A stretch of 37,726 nt of DNA from JBELHJ01 sp042091495 (GTDB lineage Bacteria > Bacteroidota > Bacteroidia > Flavobacteriales > Flavobacteriaceae). Position 1 is the stretch's first letter. The number at the start of each line of letters is the position of its first letter. The position numbers were made by a program, and so were the translations under genes. Positions 1 through 8,309 of this stretch are shown here, piece after piece. The stretch covers positions 1 through 37,726 of the forward strand of contig JBELHJ010000023.1 in NCBI GenBank assembly GCA_042091495.1, written 5' to 3'. The notes under the pieces are model-generated. The model made no database searches, was not told the DNA's origin, and saw only the letters and a program-made list of their open reading frames with translations.

Positions 1-54
1 ACTTACGCGTTGACAGATTAGCAATCTGCTCCATTACCACTCTGGCACCTCTCC
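1..54 (-). tRNA. tRNA-Ser(GCU), 5' part only
   Basis: Read on the minus strand from base 54, the sequence begins GGAGAGGTGCCAGAGTGG, the acceptor arm and D arm typical of a class II serine tRNA. An anticodon arm follows with a 5-bp stem (GCAGA/TCTGT) and loop TTGCTAA, giving anticodon GCU. The variable arm, T arm and 3' end lie beyond base 1. A good promoter sits upstream at 91-121. Confidence 0.85.
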
Positions 55-90
55 AATAACATGCAATGAACGTCTGTTTTATTGCGGTTG

Positions 91-121
91 CAAATGTAAG
101 CCATCATATTATTACATACAA
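91..121 (-). promoter_or_regulatory. Bacteroidota-type promoter for tRNA-Ser
   Basis: On the minus strand there is TTG (121-119), a 20-base spacer, then TACATTTG (98-91). This matches the Bacteroidota consensus of a -33 TTG and a -7 TAnnTTTG. Transcription would begin near base 84, about 30 bases before the tRNA. It is one of the two complete two-part promoters noticed with an obvious target. Confidence 0.55.
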
Positions 122-152
122 CTTTTTTCAAAATATTTTTTGGGTAAAACAA

Positions 153-2198
153 CTACTCTGGATATTCAATCCTGAGGTGGAACATGTTAGCCAATTTATT
201 TTTTAAAACTTTTTTTATACTCTCTATTTCCTGGAATGTAATATCAGCATTTAAAAATTGTCTACTCTCTACTTGTTTACCTATAATACCCTCTACAAAG
301 CTGTCTATTTTAACAGTTGACGGCTCTTTCATGCTTTTAGAAGCTGCTTCCACACTATCACACATCATAACAATTGCAGTCTCTCTACTGTAGGGTTTAG
401 GACCACGATATTTAAACAAATTAATGTCTAGATCGGCTTGATCCTCTTGAGCTTTACTGTAAAAATAATAAACTAAGCTAGTACCGTGATGCGAACGAAT
501 GAAATCAATAACACGGTCTGGTAAATTATATTTTTTTGCAATTTCAATACCGTTAATGACATGATCCGTTATAATTTTAGCACTATCAACAGGGTCAAGT
601 TCATCATGGGGATTATAACCTGTTGATTGATTTTCTGAGAAAAAAGTAGGGTTAGTCATTTTTCCAATGTCATGATACAAGGCTCCAACACTTGCAAGCA
701 TCGCATTTGCTCCAATTTCGTTACATGCAGCTTCTGCTAAATTTGCAACATTTAGAGAATGATGAAACGTTCCTGGTGCCTCATTAGAGAGACGTTTTAA
801 TAATGTGGAATTTCTATCTGATAATTCTAATAATGAAACGTCTGATACTAAACCAAATATTTTTTCATAAATATAAATTAGAGGTTGAACAAAAAGCGTA
901 GCTAGACCACATAATATAAAAAGTAAAATGGTATCCACTTCAAATGTGGCTAATCCACCTTGATGGATCACAAAGAATGAAAAATAAGCTAAAATATATA
1001 TACCTGTAATTTGACCAACTGAAATAAATAAATTGGCACGTTTATATAATTCTGAAACTGTAAGAATAGTTACAATTCCAGCGATAACTTGTAAAAAAAT
1101 ATATTCATGGCTATTGGGAACAACAAAACCCAAAAGTAAGACTGTTAAAACATGAGTAAAGAGTCCTAGTCTAGCATCGAAAAAGGCTTTTAATACTAAT
1201 GGAAGAATACTTAGTGGAACAACATAAACATATTGAGAATTATATTTAACAACTGTGGTTGTTAAAATTATCATTACAATTACATTAAAGAATATAAAAG
1301 TAACTTTAGTATTATTTAAGTAAACGTCAAGACGATACTTTTTAAGAAATAGTAAAAGCATCAGTAACGCTAAAGCTACCAATAATGCATATGCAAACAA
1401 AATTAGGTTGTAACTTGTTGTTCCCCATTCACTTGACTGATACTCTGATTCGAGTGATTTTAAAATTTCAAATTTAGAATCATCTACTATCTCACCTTTT
1501 GATATAATCAAGGTTTCTTTCTGTATTTTACCTCTAGAAACAGATATAGAATTCAAACTCTCTTCTAAAGCGCGTTGGGTAATATCTTGATCTAAAAAAA
1601 TATTAGGTTCAATGATATCATAAAATATTGATATAAAAATCATTTCAAAATCTTCATTGATGGAGAACATGATAGAGTTTTGAAATAATTTTTTCAAAGT
1701 AGAAGCTTGAACTAATTGACTAAATGTAATTGCTTTAACGGTCTTTTTATTTTCTAATATGACTACTTTTTTTTCAGGTGGATAACTGTAATTTTCACTA
1801 ACAATTCCATTATCATAAACAGTAATTATGAAATCATGGCCTAAATCATAAAGCTCAGGGTATAAAACACGTACTGTGTCATTAAAACGTTCATAAAAAA
1901 GGGCGTTGTATTTTTCTAAAACATCCTCTTTTATCCCTGGTGTTCGATTAAAAAATAACTTACTTGAATTGGTTATTTCATTTTTATCTTCTAAAATTTC
2001 CCTTTCAGATTTAATAACAGCAAAATCAAATGGAGCATACAAATTTTCAGATTGCCATGGTTTTCCATTGTTGAAGTCATACTTAAATTTTCCACTTTTA
2101 GGAAAAACGTAAACAATTAGAGTTGTTGTAAAAACAAACAATAAAACTTTGTAAGCAAGTGCATGATTTTTATACCACTTATTTAGTAAATCATTCAT
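153..2198 (-). CDS. 7TM HD-domain phosphohydrolase, PgpH/YqfF-like (probable c-di-AMP phosphodiesterase)
   Basis: A 681-residue membrane protein. A first transmembrane helix (about 13-32) is followed by a large extracytoplasmic region (about 35-260), as in the 7TMR-HDED domain. A bundle of membrane helices follows (about 263-450), then a C-terminal cytoplasmic HD domain (about 470-670). HD metal ligands are visible: H479/H480 in GTFHHSLNV, H509-D510 in YHDIGKM, H546, H570/H571 in RSHHGTS, and an Asp in MMCDSVEAAS. This order is that of the PgpH family, whose characterised members hydrolyse c-di-AMP to pApA and so affect osmotic and cell-wall homeostasis. The substrate here is inferred. The ATG is 14 bases downstream of the predicted transcription start. 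The gene is divergent from the thiolase and lies upstream of tRNA-Ser on the same strand. Confidence 0.88.
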   Translation of the reverse strand: MNDLLNKWYKNHALAYKVLLFVFTTTLIVYVFPKSGKFKYDFNNGKPWQSENLYAPFDFAVIKSEREILEDKNEITNSSKLFFNRTPGIKEDVLEKYNALFYERFNDTVRVLYPELYDLGHDFIITVYDNGIVSENYSYPPEKKVVILENKKTVKAITFSQLVQASTLKKLFQNSIMFSINEDFEMIFISIFYDIIEPNIFLDQDITQRALEESLNSISVSRGKIQKETLIISKGEIVDDSKFEILKSLESEYQSSEWGTTSYNLILFAYALLVALALLMLLLFLKKYRLDVYLNNTKVTFIFFNVIVMIILTTTVVKYNSQYVYVVPLSILPLVLKAFFDARLGLFTHVLTVLLLGFVVPNSHEYIFLQVIAGIVTILTVSELYKRANLFISVGQITGIYILAYFSFFVIHQGGLATFEVDTILLFILCGLATLFVQPLIYIYEKIFGLVSDVSLLELSDRNSTLLKRLSNEAPGTFHHSLNVANLAEAACNEIGANAMLASVGALYHDIGKMTNPTFFSENQSTGYNPHDELDPVDSAKIITDHVINGIEIAKKYNLPDRVIDFIRSHHGTSLVYYFYSKAQEDQADLDINLFKYRGPKPYSRETAIVMMCDSVEAASKSMKEPSTVKIDSFVEGIIGKQVESRQFLNADITFQEIESIKKVLKNKLANMFHLRIEYPE

Positions 2199-2218
2199 AA
2201 GGTGAAGTGCAGTTTAGT

Positions 2219-2226
2219 CAAATGTA
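2219..2226 (-). promoter_or_regulatory. -7 box for the HD-domain gene
   Basis: The minus strand reads TACATTTG, an exact TAnnTTTG -7 box, 20 bases before the ATG at 2198. No TTG at -33 was seen. The expected transcription start gives a leader of about 14 bases. Confidence 0.4.
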
Positions 2227-2288
2227 GTAAATATTTAAATTAAGATATTATAGCGATTATTTATCTAAAATTTAATTTAAAATTTAAT

Positions 2289-2296
2289 TAGATTTG
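2289..2296 (+). promoter_or_regulatory. -7 box for the thiolase gene
   Basis: TAGATTTG is an exact TAnnTTTG box 20 bases upstream of the ATG at 2317. Its final G belongs to a GTG at 2296 that could be taken as an earlier in-frame start. The box argues that this GTG is in the promoter, so ATG 2317 is the true start. No clear -33 TTG was found. Confidence 0.42.
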
Positions 2297-2316
2297 TGAA
2301 CATAAATATCTTAAAA

Positions 2317-3492
2317 ATGACAAAAAAAGTAGCTATTGTATCGGCAGTGAGAACACCCATTGGAAGTTTTTTAGGAAGTTTATCTACTGTAGGTGCAACT
2401 GATCTAGGAACTGCTGCAATTAAAGGGGCATTAGATAAAATTAAACTAGCCCCTGAATTAGTTAACGAAGTTTTTATGGGACATGTTGTTCAATCTGGTG
2501 TAGGCCAAGCCCCAGCTAGACAATCAGCTATCAAAGCAGGTATCCCAAATCACATACCATGTACTACAATAAATAAAGTATGTGCGTCAGGAATGAAATC
2601 TATAATGTTGGGTGCTCAGTCCATTGCATTAGGTGATAATGATATTGTAGTTACAGGTGGTATGGAAAATATGAGTCAAATTCCTCATTACATGCATTTA
2701 AGAAACGGAGTAAAATTTGGTAAAACTGATATGATTGATGGGTTGCAAATAGATGGTTTAACAGATGTATATGACCAATGCGCAATGGGAGTTTTTGCAG
2801 ATGAATGTGCTTCAAGCTTTAACATTAGTAGAGAAGATCAAGATGAATTTGCTAAAACATCTTATTTGAGATCAAAAGAAGCGTGGAATTCAGGAAAATT
2901 TGACAATGAAGTTATACCTGTAAGTGTACCCCAACGACGAGGTGAACCTAAATTAGTAACTCAAGATGAAGAATATAATAATGTAAACATAGATAAAATC
3001 CCTAATTTAAGACCAGCTTTCACAAAAGAGGGTTCAGTAACAGCAGCAAATGCTTCCACAATCAATGATGGTGCAGCAGCTTTAATTCTTATGAGTGAAG
3101 ACAAAGCTAAGGAATTAGGATATGCTATTTTAGCATACATTAAATCATATGCAGATGCTGCTCACGAGCCTAAGTGGTTTACTACAGCCCCATCCAAAGC
3201 TGTTCCTAAAGCTCTTGAAAAGGCAAAAATAACTATTGATGATGTTGATTTTTTTGAGCTTAATGAAGCGTTTTCAGTTGTGGGTCTAGCTAATATTAAA
3301 TTGCTAGGTATTGATTCTAGTAATGTCAATGTTAATGGTGGTGCAGTTTCATTAGGACACCCATTAGGCTGTTCAGGAACACGCATTGTTATTACGCTTT
3401 TAAATGTTTTAATCCAAAATGATGCTAAGATTGGTGTCGCTGGTATATGTAATGGTGGAGGTGGTGCATCAGCAATGGTCATTGAAAGATAA
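2317..3492 (+). CDS. acetyl-CoA C-acyltransferase (thiolase)
   Basis: The protein has 391 residues from ATG 2317, the usual length for the thiolase family. It catalyses the reversible condensation or cleavage of acyl-CoA, either as a biosynthetic acetoacetyl-CoA thiolase or as the last step of beta-oxidation. Visible catalytic elements are C89 in NKVCASGMK (acyl-enzyme nucleophile), the His in SLGHPLGCSGTR, and the second Cys in GICNGGGGAS. The N-terminus VAIVSAVRTPIGSF and the NEAF motif are also typical. An in-frame GTG at 2296 would add seven residues but overlaps the predicted -7 box. The next gene, an NlpC/P60 peptidase, starts 2 bases after the stop, so the two are almost certainly cotranscribed. 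Short-chain acetyl-CoA acetyltransferase versus 3-ketoacyl-CoA thiolase cannot be settled from sequence alone. Confidence 0.92.
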   Translation: MTKKVAIVSAVRTPIGSFLGSLSTVGATDLGTAAIKGALDKIKLAPELVNEVFMGHVVQSGVGQAPARQSAIKAGIPNHIPCTTINKVCASGMKSIMLGAQSIALGDNDIVVTGGMENMSQIPHYMHLRNGVKFGKTDMIDGLQIDGLTDVYDQCAMGVFADECASSFNISREDQDEFAKTSYLRSKEAWNSGKFDNEVIPVSVPQRRGEPKLVTQDEEYNNVNIDKIPNLRPAFTKEGSVTAANASTINDGAAALILMSEDKAKELGYAILAYIKSYADAAHEPKWFTTAPSKAVPKALEKAKITIDDVDFFELNEAFSVVGLANIKLLGIDSSNVNVNGGAVSLGHPLGCSGTRIVITLLNVLIQNDAKIGVAGICNGGGGASAMVIER

Positions 3493-3494
3493 GC

Positions 3495-4244
3495 ATGCAG
3501 TTCGGTATTAATCCTCTTAGCATAGTTGCTGTTAGAAATGAGCCCTGTGATACCAGTGAAATGGTAACACAACTTTTGTATGGAGAAGTCTTTAAAATAA
3601 TTGATTACAGAAAAAAATGGGTTAAAATCAGAATCGCTTTTGATGACTATGAAGGTTGGATTGACAACAAACAATACCAAGAAATTTCCAAAGAATCTTA
3701 TAATAATTTATGTGAATGGCCGCAAAATATATCAAATCAAATTATTGATTCAGTTATAGACTTAAATAATCAGCTAATAATGATACCTATTGGCTCAAAT
3801 ATTTCTGGTTGTAACATTCTTGAACACCGCTATGAAGGAGAAATAAAACATCTATCATTTGATAAAAAACTAATTGTGCCTACTGCATTTAACTTTTTAA
3901 ACAGTCCTTATTTGTGGGGTGGCAAAAACCCTTTAGGTATTGATTGTTCTGGATTTACTCAATTAGTTTACAAACTTAATGGGTTTAAGTTATTAAGAGA
4001 TGCATCACAACAAGCTTCACAAGGTGATCCTTTAAGTTTTATAGAAGAAAGTGAACCAGGAGATTTAGCATTTTTTGATAATGAAGAAGGAAATATTATA
4101 CACGTTGGTATTATTATGGAAGATAACTATATTATTCATGCCCACGGACACGTTAGAATTGACCGGATTGACCATTCAGGTATATATAATGTAGATAAAC
4201 ACACACACACTCATAAGCTACGTGTTATAAAAAAAATAGTATAA
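3495..4244 (+). CDS. NlpC/P60 (C40) peptidase with N-terminal SH3-like region
   Basis: A 249-residue protein with no signal peptide, so probably cytoplasmic. The first ~65 residues look like a bacterial SH3 domain (VTQLLYGEVF, KKWVKIRIAFDDYEGWI). The C-terminal NlpC/P60 domain (about 125-249) carries the catalytic Cys in GIDCSGF (C151), the His in IIHVGII (H203) and a third polar residue in IIHAHGHVRID (probably H215). Family knowledge: SH3-NlpC proteins of the YkfC type cut gamma-D-Glu-diaminopimelate bonds in peptidoglycan peptides. The absence of an export signal suggests recycling of imported muropeptides rather than wall remodelling. It starts 2 bases after the thiolase stop and ends in a hairpin terminator. 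A short (AC)n run in its last codons (about 4200-4210) is coding. Confidence 0.88.
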   Translation: MQFGINPLSIVAVRNEPCDTSEMVTQLLYGEVFKIIDYRKKWVKIRIAFDDYEGWIDNKQYQEISKESYNNLCEWPQNISNQIIDSVIDLNNQLIMIPIGSNISGCNILEHRYEGEIKHLSFDKKLIVPTAFNFLNSPYLWGGKNPLGIDCSGFTQLVYKLNGFKLLRDASQQASQGDPLSFIEESEPGDLAFFDNEEGNIIHVGIIMEDNYIIHAHGHVRIDRIDHSGIYNVDKHTHTHKLRVIKKIV

Positions 4245-4268
4245 AAAAAGCCCGATAGGGCTTTTTTT
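4244..4268. terminator. bidirectional terminator between convergent genes
   Basis: An A-run, GCCC, a GATA loop, GGGC and a T-run form a short hairpin symmetrical enough to work in both directions. It serves the plus-strand thiolase/NlpC pair. On the minus strand its T-run contains the stop codon of the TPR gene. Confidence 0.75.
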
Positions 4269-5535
4269 AATTTAGTGCATCAACAATGGCTTTGAGTTCC
4301 TTGAACTTAGCAGTATCACCAATTACACTATAAATGTTCATTAGCGTTCTTGCTGCATCAATATCTTTAGGTTTTAACTCTAGTCTTTTGGATAAAAATG
4401 GAATTGCTGATTTATACAAACTCTGTCTTTGCTCTAGGAGTTTATCATATTTTAAATTATCAGCCCTAGAAGTACCCAATTTATTCATTTCTTCAACTAA
4501 GGGTTCTTCCTGTTGTAAAATTACAGCAGCTAAATTTAAATAAGCATCAGCATACTCTGGATCTAGCTCAATAGCTTTTCTGTAGTATGTTTCAGCTAAT
4601 TTATTATCACCTGATTCGGAAGTAATAACACCTAAATTGTATTGTAATTCAGGGTTTCCAGGATCCTTCTTAGTAGCTTCTATCATCAAGTCCTTAAAAG
4701 CTTGTTTGTTGTTTAATTTTAACTGCACGTTAGCTTCAGAAAACAGCAGTTCTAAATCATCTGGATTCTCTAACCTAGCTTCTTGAATATATTTAACTGC
4801 TTGTTGATTATCACCTTTACTTATATAAATTAATGATATATTTTTAATAATTTCTGCAGACTTTGGTTTTGTTTTCTCCATTGTAGGTGAATTGTGCGAT
4901 TTTGATTTAATTGAAAAATCGCGCATTTGTTCACTCTCAAAAGTTTCAACTTCTCCAGTAGTTTTATTAACTGCTTTATAAATAGTTTCTTGACCTAAAT
5001 AACCAAGTTCTCTTAACTCTTCATAGTGTCTTAGAGCTAAATCATAATCAGGTACTGTTACAGCAGTTGAAGCTGCATAATAGAGATACAAGGTATCACT
5101 TAGTGATAGTCTGTATGCGGTTTCGAAAGCCTCTGATGATTTTAAATAAGACTTATCTTGGTATGTGCTATTTGCAACAGTGATGATATCATTTAACAAT
5201 TTAGATTCGATAGTACTAACTAAAATCGTATACTTTCCTTTAGAAGTACCTTCTGCTGACTTTACTTTATTAATACTTTCTCTAATAACTTTTAAGTCTG
5301 GACCAGGTTTTGCAGAATTTCCATAAAAAGCTTTAGCTTTTAAATAATAAAATTTGGCTTGGGTTTTAGCATCTGAGCTAGTCACTAAACTTTCGGCCGA
5401 TGATAGTGTACTCTTAGCTTCAGAAAAATTACCTGTTTTGAGGGCTTTTTCTGCAGCTTTGATTTCATTTTTTTGTGAAAAAGATAGCGACGCTACTAAA
5501 AGTGCCGCACCTAAATAAAATTTATTCATATTCAT
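4267..5535 (-). CDS. secreted tetratricopeptide-repeat protein
   Basis: A 422-residue protein with an N-terminal signal peptide (MNMNKFYLGAALLVASLSFS, cut before QK), so periplasmic or envelope-associated. An N-terminal helical repeat region (about 25-200) is followed by at least three good TPR units between about 225 and 340, such as PELQYNLGVITSESGDNKL and ADAYLNLAAVILQQEE. A final helical repeat lies near 380-415. TPR proteins are protein-protein scaffolds and no enzymatic motif is seen. The start is 21 bases after the gyrA stop on the same strand, so it may be read through from gyrA. The precise role is unknown. Confidence 0.8.
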   Translation of the reverse strand: MNMNKFYLGAALLVASLSFSQKNEIKAAEKALKTGNFSEAKSTLSSAESLVTSSDAKTQAKFYYLKAKAFYGNSAKPGPDLKVIRESINKVKSAEGTSKGKYTILVSTIESKLLNDIITVANSTYQDKSYLKSSEAFETAYRLSLSDTLYLYYAASTAVTVPDYDLALRHYEELRELGYLGQETIYKAVNKTTGEVETFESEQMRDFSIKSKSHNSPTMEKTKPKSAEIIKNISLIYISKGDNQQAVKYIQEARLENPDDLELLFSEANVQLKLNNKQAFKDLMIEATKKDPGNPELQYNLGVITSESGDNKLAETYYRKAIELDPEYADAYLNLAAVILQQEEPLVEEMNKLGTSRADNLKYDKLLEQRQSLYKSAIPFLSKRLELKPKDIDAARTLMNIYSVIGDTAKFKELKAIVDALN

Positions 5536-5556
5536 TCAATATTAATTAAATAGAGA

Positions 5557-8055
5557 TTAACTAGAGACTGAATCGTCAGTAGTTTCGTCAGAAACATCTT
5601 GATCTTCTGATTCCTCTTCTTTCATAACTTTGGCAACAGCGGCAATAGAGTCGGATCCTTTAAGATTTATAAGTTTTACACCTTGGGTAGCTCTACCCAT
5701 AACTCTTAAATCTTCNNNNNNNNNNNNNNNNNNNNNNNNNNNNNNNNNNNNNNNNNNNNNNNNNNNNNNNNNNNNNNNNNNNNNNNNNNNNNNNNNNNNN
5801 NNNNNNNNNNNNNNNCGCTAATGTAATACCTCGAACTCCTGAAGCGTTTCTTCCCATTGGTCTTGTCTTAGCTTCTTCAAATCGAATGGCTTTACCAGAT
5901 CGAAGCGCTAGCATAACTTGGCTTTCTCCTGTAGTTAATTTAGCCTCTAATAATTCATCCTCATCCTTAATAGTAATTGCATTAATACCGTTAGTTCTAG
6001 GTCTAGAATATTGTTCTAAAGATGTTTTTTTAACTTGACCTCGTTTAGTAGCCATAATCACAAAATGACTATTTATATAATCATCATCTTTCAAATCTTG
6101 AGTACAAATAAATGCTTTGACTTTATCGTCAGATTCAATATTTATAAGATTCTGAATAGCTCTTCCTTTAGACGTTTTAGCTCCTTCGGGAATTTCATAA
6201 ACTCGCATCCAGAAACATTTTCCTTTCTGAGTAAAAAAGAGCATGTATTGATGATTAGTTCCAACAAATAAATGCTCCAAAAAGTCTTCATTTCGTGTTG
6301 TTGATGCTTTTTGACCTACACCTCCCCTATTTTGAGTTTTGTATTCAGCTAAAGGTGTTCTTTTAATATATCCAGCATGAGAAATAGTGATCACCACCTG
6401 TTCATCTGGAATCATATCTTCAATACTTAAGTCACCACCAGAATATTCTATAAGAGAACGTCTTTCATCACCATATTTAGATTGTACTTCATGAAGTTCA
6501 TCTTTGATTATAGACATCCTTCTGTCTTTACTACCAAGTATCTCCTTAAGATCTTTGATAGTTTCCATGAGTTCATCGTACTCTGATCTTAATTTATCTT
6601 GTTCAAGACCGGTTAATTGTCTTAAACGCATTTCTACAATAGCTTTTGCTTGAATGTCTGTAAGCTCAAACGTTTTGATTAACTGAGCTCTAGCCTCATC
6701 TGCGTTTGCAGATGCTCTAATTAAAGCTATAACTTCATCGATATTATCTGATGCTATTATGAGCCCTTCTAAAATATGAGCACGCTCTTGAGCCTTTTTA
6801 AGTTCAAACTCAGTACGTCTAACAACCACTTCGTGGCGGTGTTCTACGAAATAAACTATAAGGTCCTTTAAATTTAATAATTGAGGTCTTCCTTTTACAA
6901 GGGCAATATTATTGACACTGAATGATGATTGTAATGCAGTATACTTGTACAGCATGTTTAAAACAATATTAGGAATAGCATCGCGCTTTAAGACATATAC
7001 TATGCGCATGCCATTTCTATCAGACTCGTCTCTAATAGTTGAAATGCCCTCAATTTTCTTCTCATTAACTAAATCGGCCGTTTTTTTAATCATATCGGCC
7101 TTATTAACTTGGTAAGGTACTTCAGTAACCACAATAGCCTCTCTGCCTTGCACTTCTTCAAATGATGCTTTACCTCTAATAACTACCCTTCCACGTCCAG
7201 TCTTAAAAGCCTCTCTAACACCATCGTAACCATATATAGTACCACCTGTAGGAAAATCAGGAGCTTTTATATGAGTTATAAGTTCATCAATTTCAATATC
7301 ATTGTTATCTATGTATGCAGTAATACCATCAACAACNNNNNNNNNNNNNNNNNNNNNNNNNNNNNNNNNNNNNNNNNNNNNNNNNNNNNNNNNNNNNNNN
7401 NNNNNNNNNNNNNNNNNNNNNNNNNNNNNNNNNNNNGTTCATCAATTTCAATATCATTGTTATCTATGTATGCAGTAATACCATCAACAACTTCAGATAA
7501 ATTATGTGGAGGCATATTTGTAGCCATACCTACTGCTATACCTGAAGCTCCATTAACCAATAAACCAGGTATTCTTGTAGGAAGCACAGTTGGTTCTTTT
7601 AGTGTATCGTCAAAATTCAATTGATGATCTACTGTATCCTTATCAATGTCAGCAAGCATCTCCTCTGAAATCTTACGCATCCTAGCTTCAGTGTAACGCA
7701 TAGCTGCTGGACTATCTCCATCTATAGAACCAAAATTACCTTGGCCATCAACAAGCATATATCTTAAACTCCACTCCTGAGCCATTCTAACCATGGTATC
7801 ATAAACTGAAGTGTCTCCGTGAGGATGATATTTACCTAACACCTCTCCTACAATTCTTGCCGATTTTTTGTGCGCTGAAGTTGATCTAACGCCAAGTTCA
7901 TGCATACCATACAAAACTCTTCGATGAACAGGTTTTAGACCATCTCTTACATCTGGTAAAGCTCTTGAAACAATTACAGACATTGAATAATCAATGTATG
8001 CAGACTTCATTTCATCTTCTATACTTATAGGAATAAGTTTTTCACCTTCTGCCAT
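5557..8055 (-). CDS. gyrA: DNA gyrase subunit A (interrupted by two assembly gaps)
   Basis: GyrA, the breakage-reunion subunit of DNA gyrase (A2B2 with GyrB). The catalytic tyrosine is Y121 in AAMRYTEARM. The quinolone-resistance region reads KYHPHGDTSVYD, with T82 and D86 at the two classic positions. The C-terminal pinwheel begins near EYKTQNRGGVG, a relaxed version of the GyrA box QRRGGKG, and ends in an acidic tail (EEESEDQDVSDETTDDS). Two 100-N blocks interrupt it. The one at 7337-7436 is flanked by an identical 55-base sequence. Removing the Ns and one copy (155 bases) restores a continuous frame, so the gene is intact there. The gap at 5716-5815 lacks roughly 80 pinwheel residues, judged against E. 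coli GyrA. The stop is TAA at 5559-5557. This is not a pseudogene. Confidence 0.95.
5716..5815. other. assembly gap (100 N) within the gyrA C-terminal domain
   Basis: A placeholder of 100 Ns. Coding on the right ends at GRNASGVRGITLA and resumes on the left near EDLRVMGRATQGVKLI. In E. coli GyrA about 80 residues separate the matching points, so the real gap is probably near 240 bases. The flanks share no obvious overlap. Confidence 0.9.
7282..7336. repeat. 55-bp direct repeat flanking a gap, copy 1
   Basis: Bases 7282-7336 are identical to 7437-7491. They sit immediately on either side of the 100-N block and code for the same stretch of GyrA (around AYIDNNDIEIDEL). This is the signature of two contigs whose ends overlap by the assembler k-mer length, not a biological repeat. 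Confidence 0.9.
7337..7436. other. spurious assembly gap (100 N) within gyrA
   Basis: Exactly 100 Ns between two identical 55-base sequences. The GyrA frame is continuous only if the Ns and one repeat copy are dropped (155 bases removed, restoring the frame of the downstream part). Confidence 0.88.
7437..7491. repeat. 55-bp direct repeat flanking a gap, copy 2
   Basis: Second copy of the overlap described at 7282-7336, directly right of the N block and identical over all 55 bases. Confidence 0.9.
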
Positions 8056-8309
8056 ATTTTTATAAAATTTTTAGTCAATTTTTCAATCCCGGCTAATATA
8101 CGCGAAATGTATTTTTTTGGCTAATAATTGACATTCAAAAAATGAGTATTTATTAACAATAATACAAGGGTATGTAGTTAATAACTCTATTAAATTTCAC
8201 TTGCATTTACAAACATTTTTAATTCTATTTAAACATTAAGAAATTTTTATGCTTATGTTTTTGATTTTAAAGTAGGCATTATTTAAATTTATAAATAAAA
8301 AAGCTGTGT

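Noticed and set aside
2296..2316. In-frame GTG start for the thiolase
   Set aside because: The GTG overlaps the predicted -7 box. ATG 2317 gives the usual thiolase N-terminus and length.
3162..3680. 172-codon minus-strand ORF across thiolase and NlpC
   Set aside because: Lies opposite two well-supported genes and shows no domain. It is a shadow frame.
4200..4212. (AC)n microsatellite as a phase-variation tract
   Set aside because: Only about six units, within the coding end of the NlpC gene, followed by a normal in-frame C-terminus. Too short to support a switch.
7309..8055. gyrA as a truncated gene or pseudogene
   Set aside because: The apparent truncation comes from the N block plus a duplicated contig end. 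The frame is restored when these are removed.
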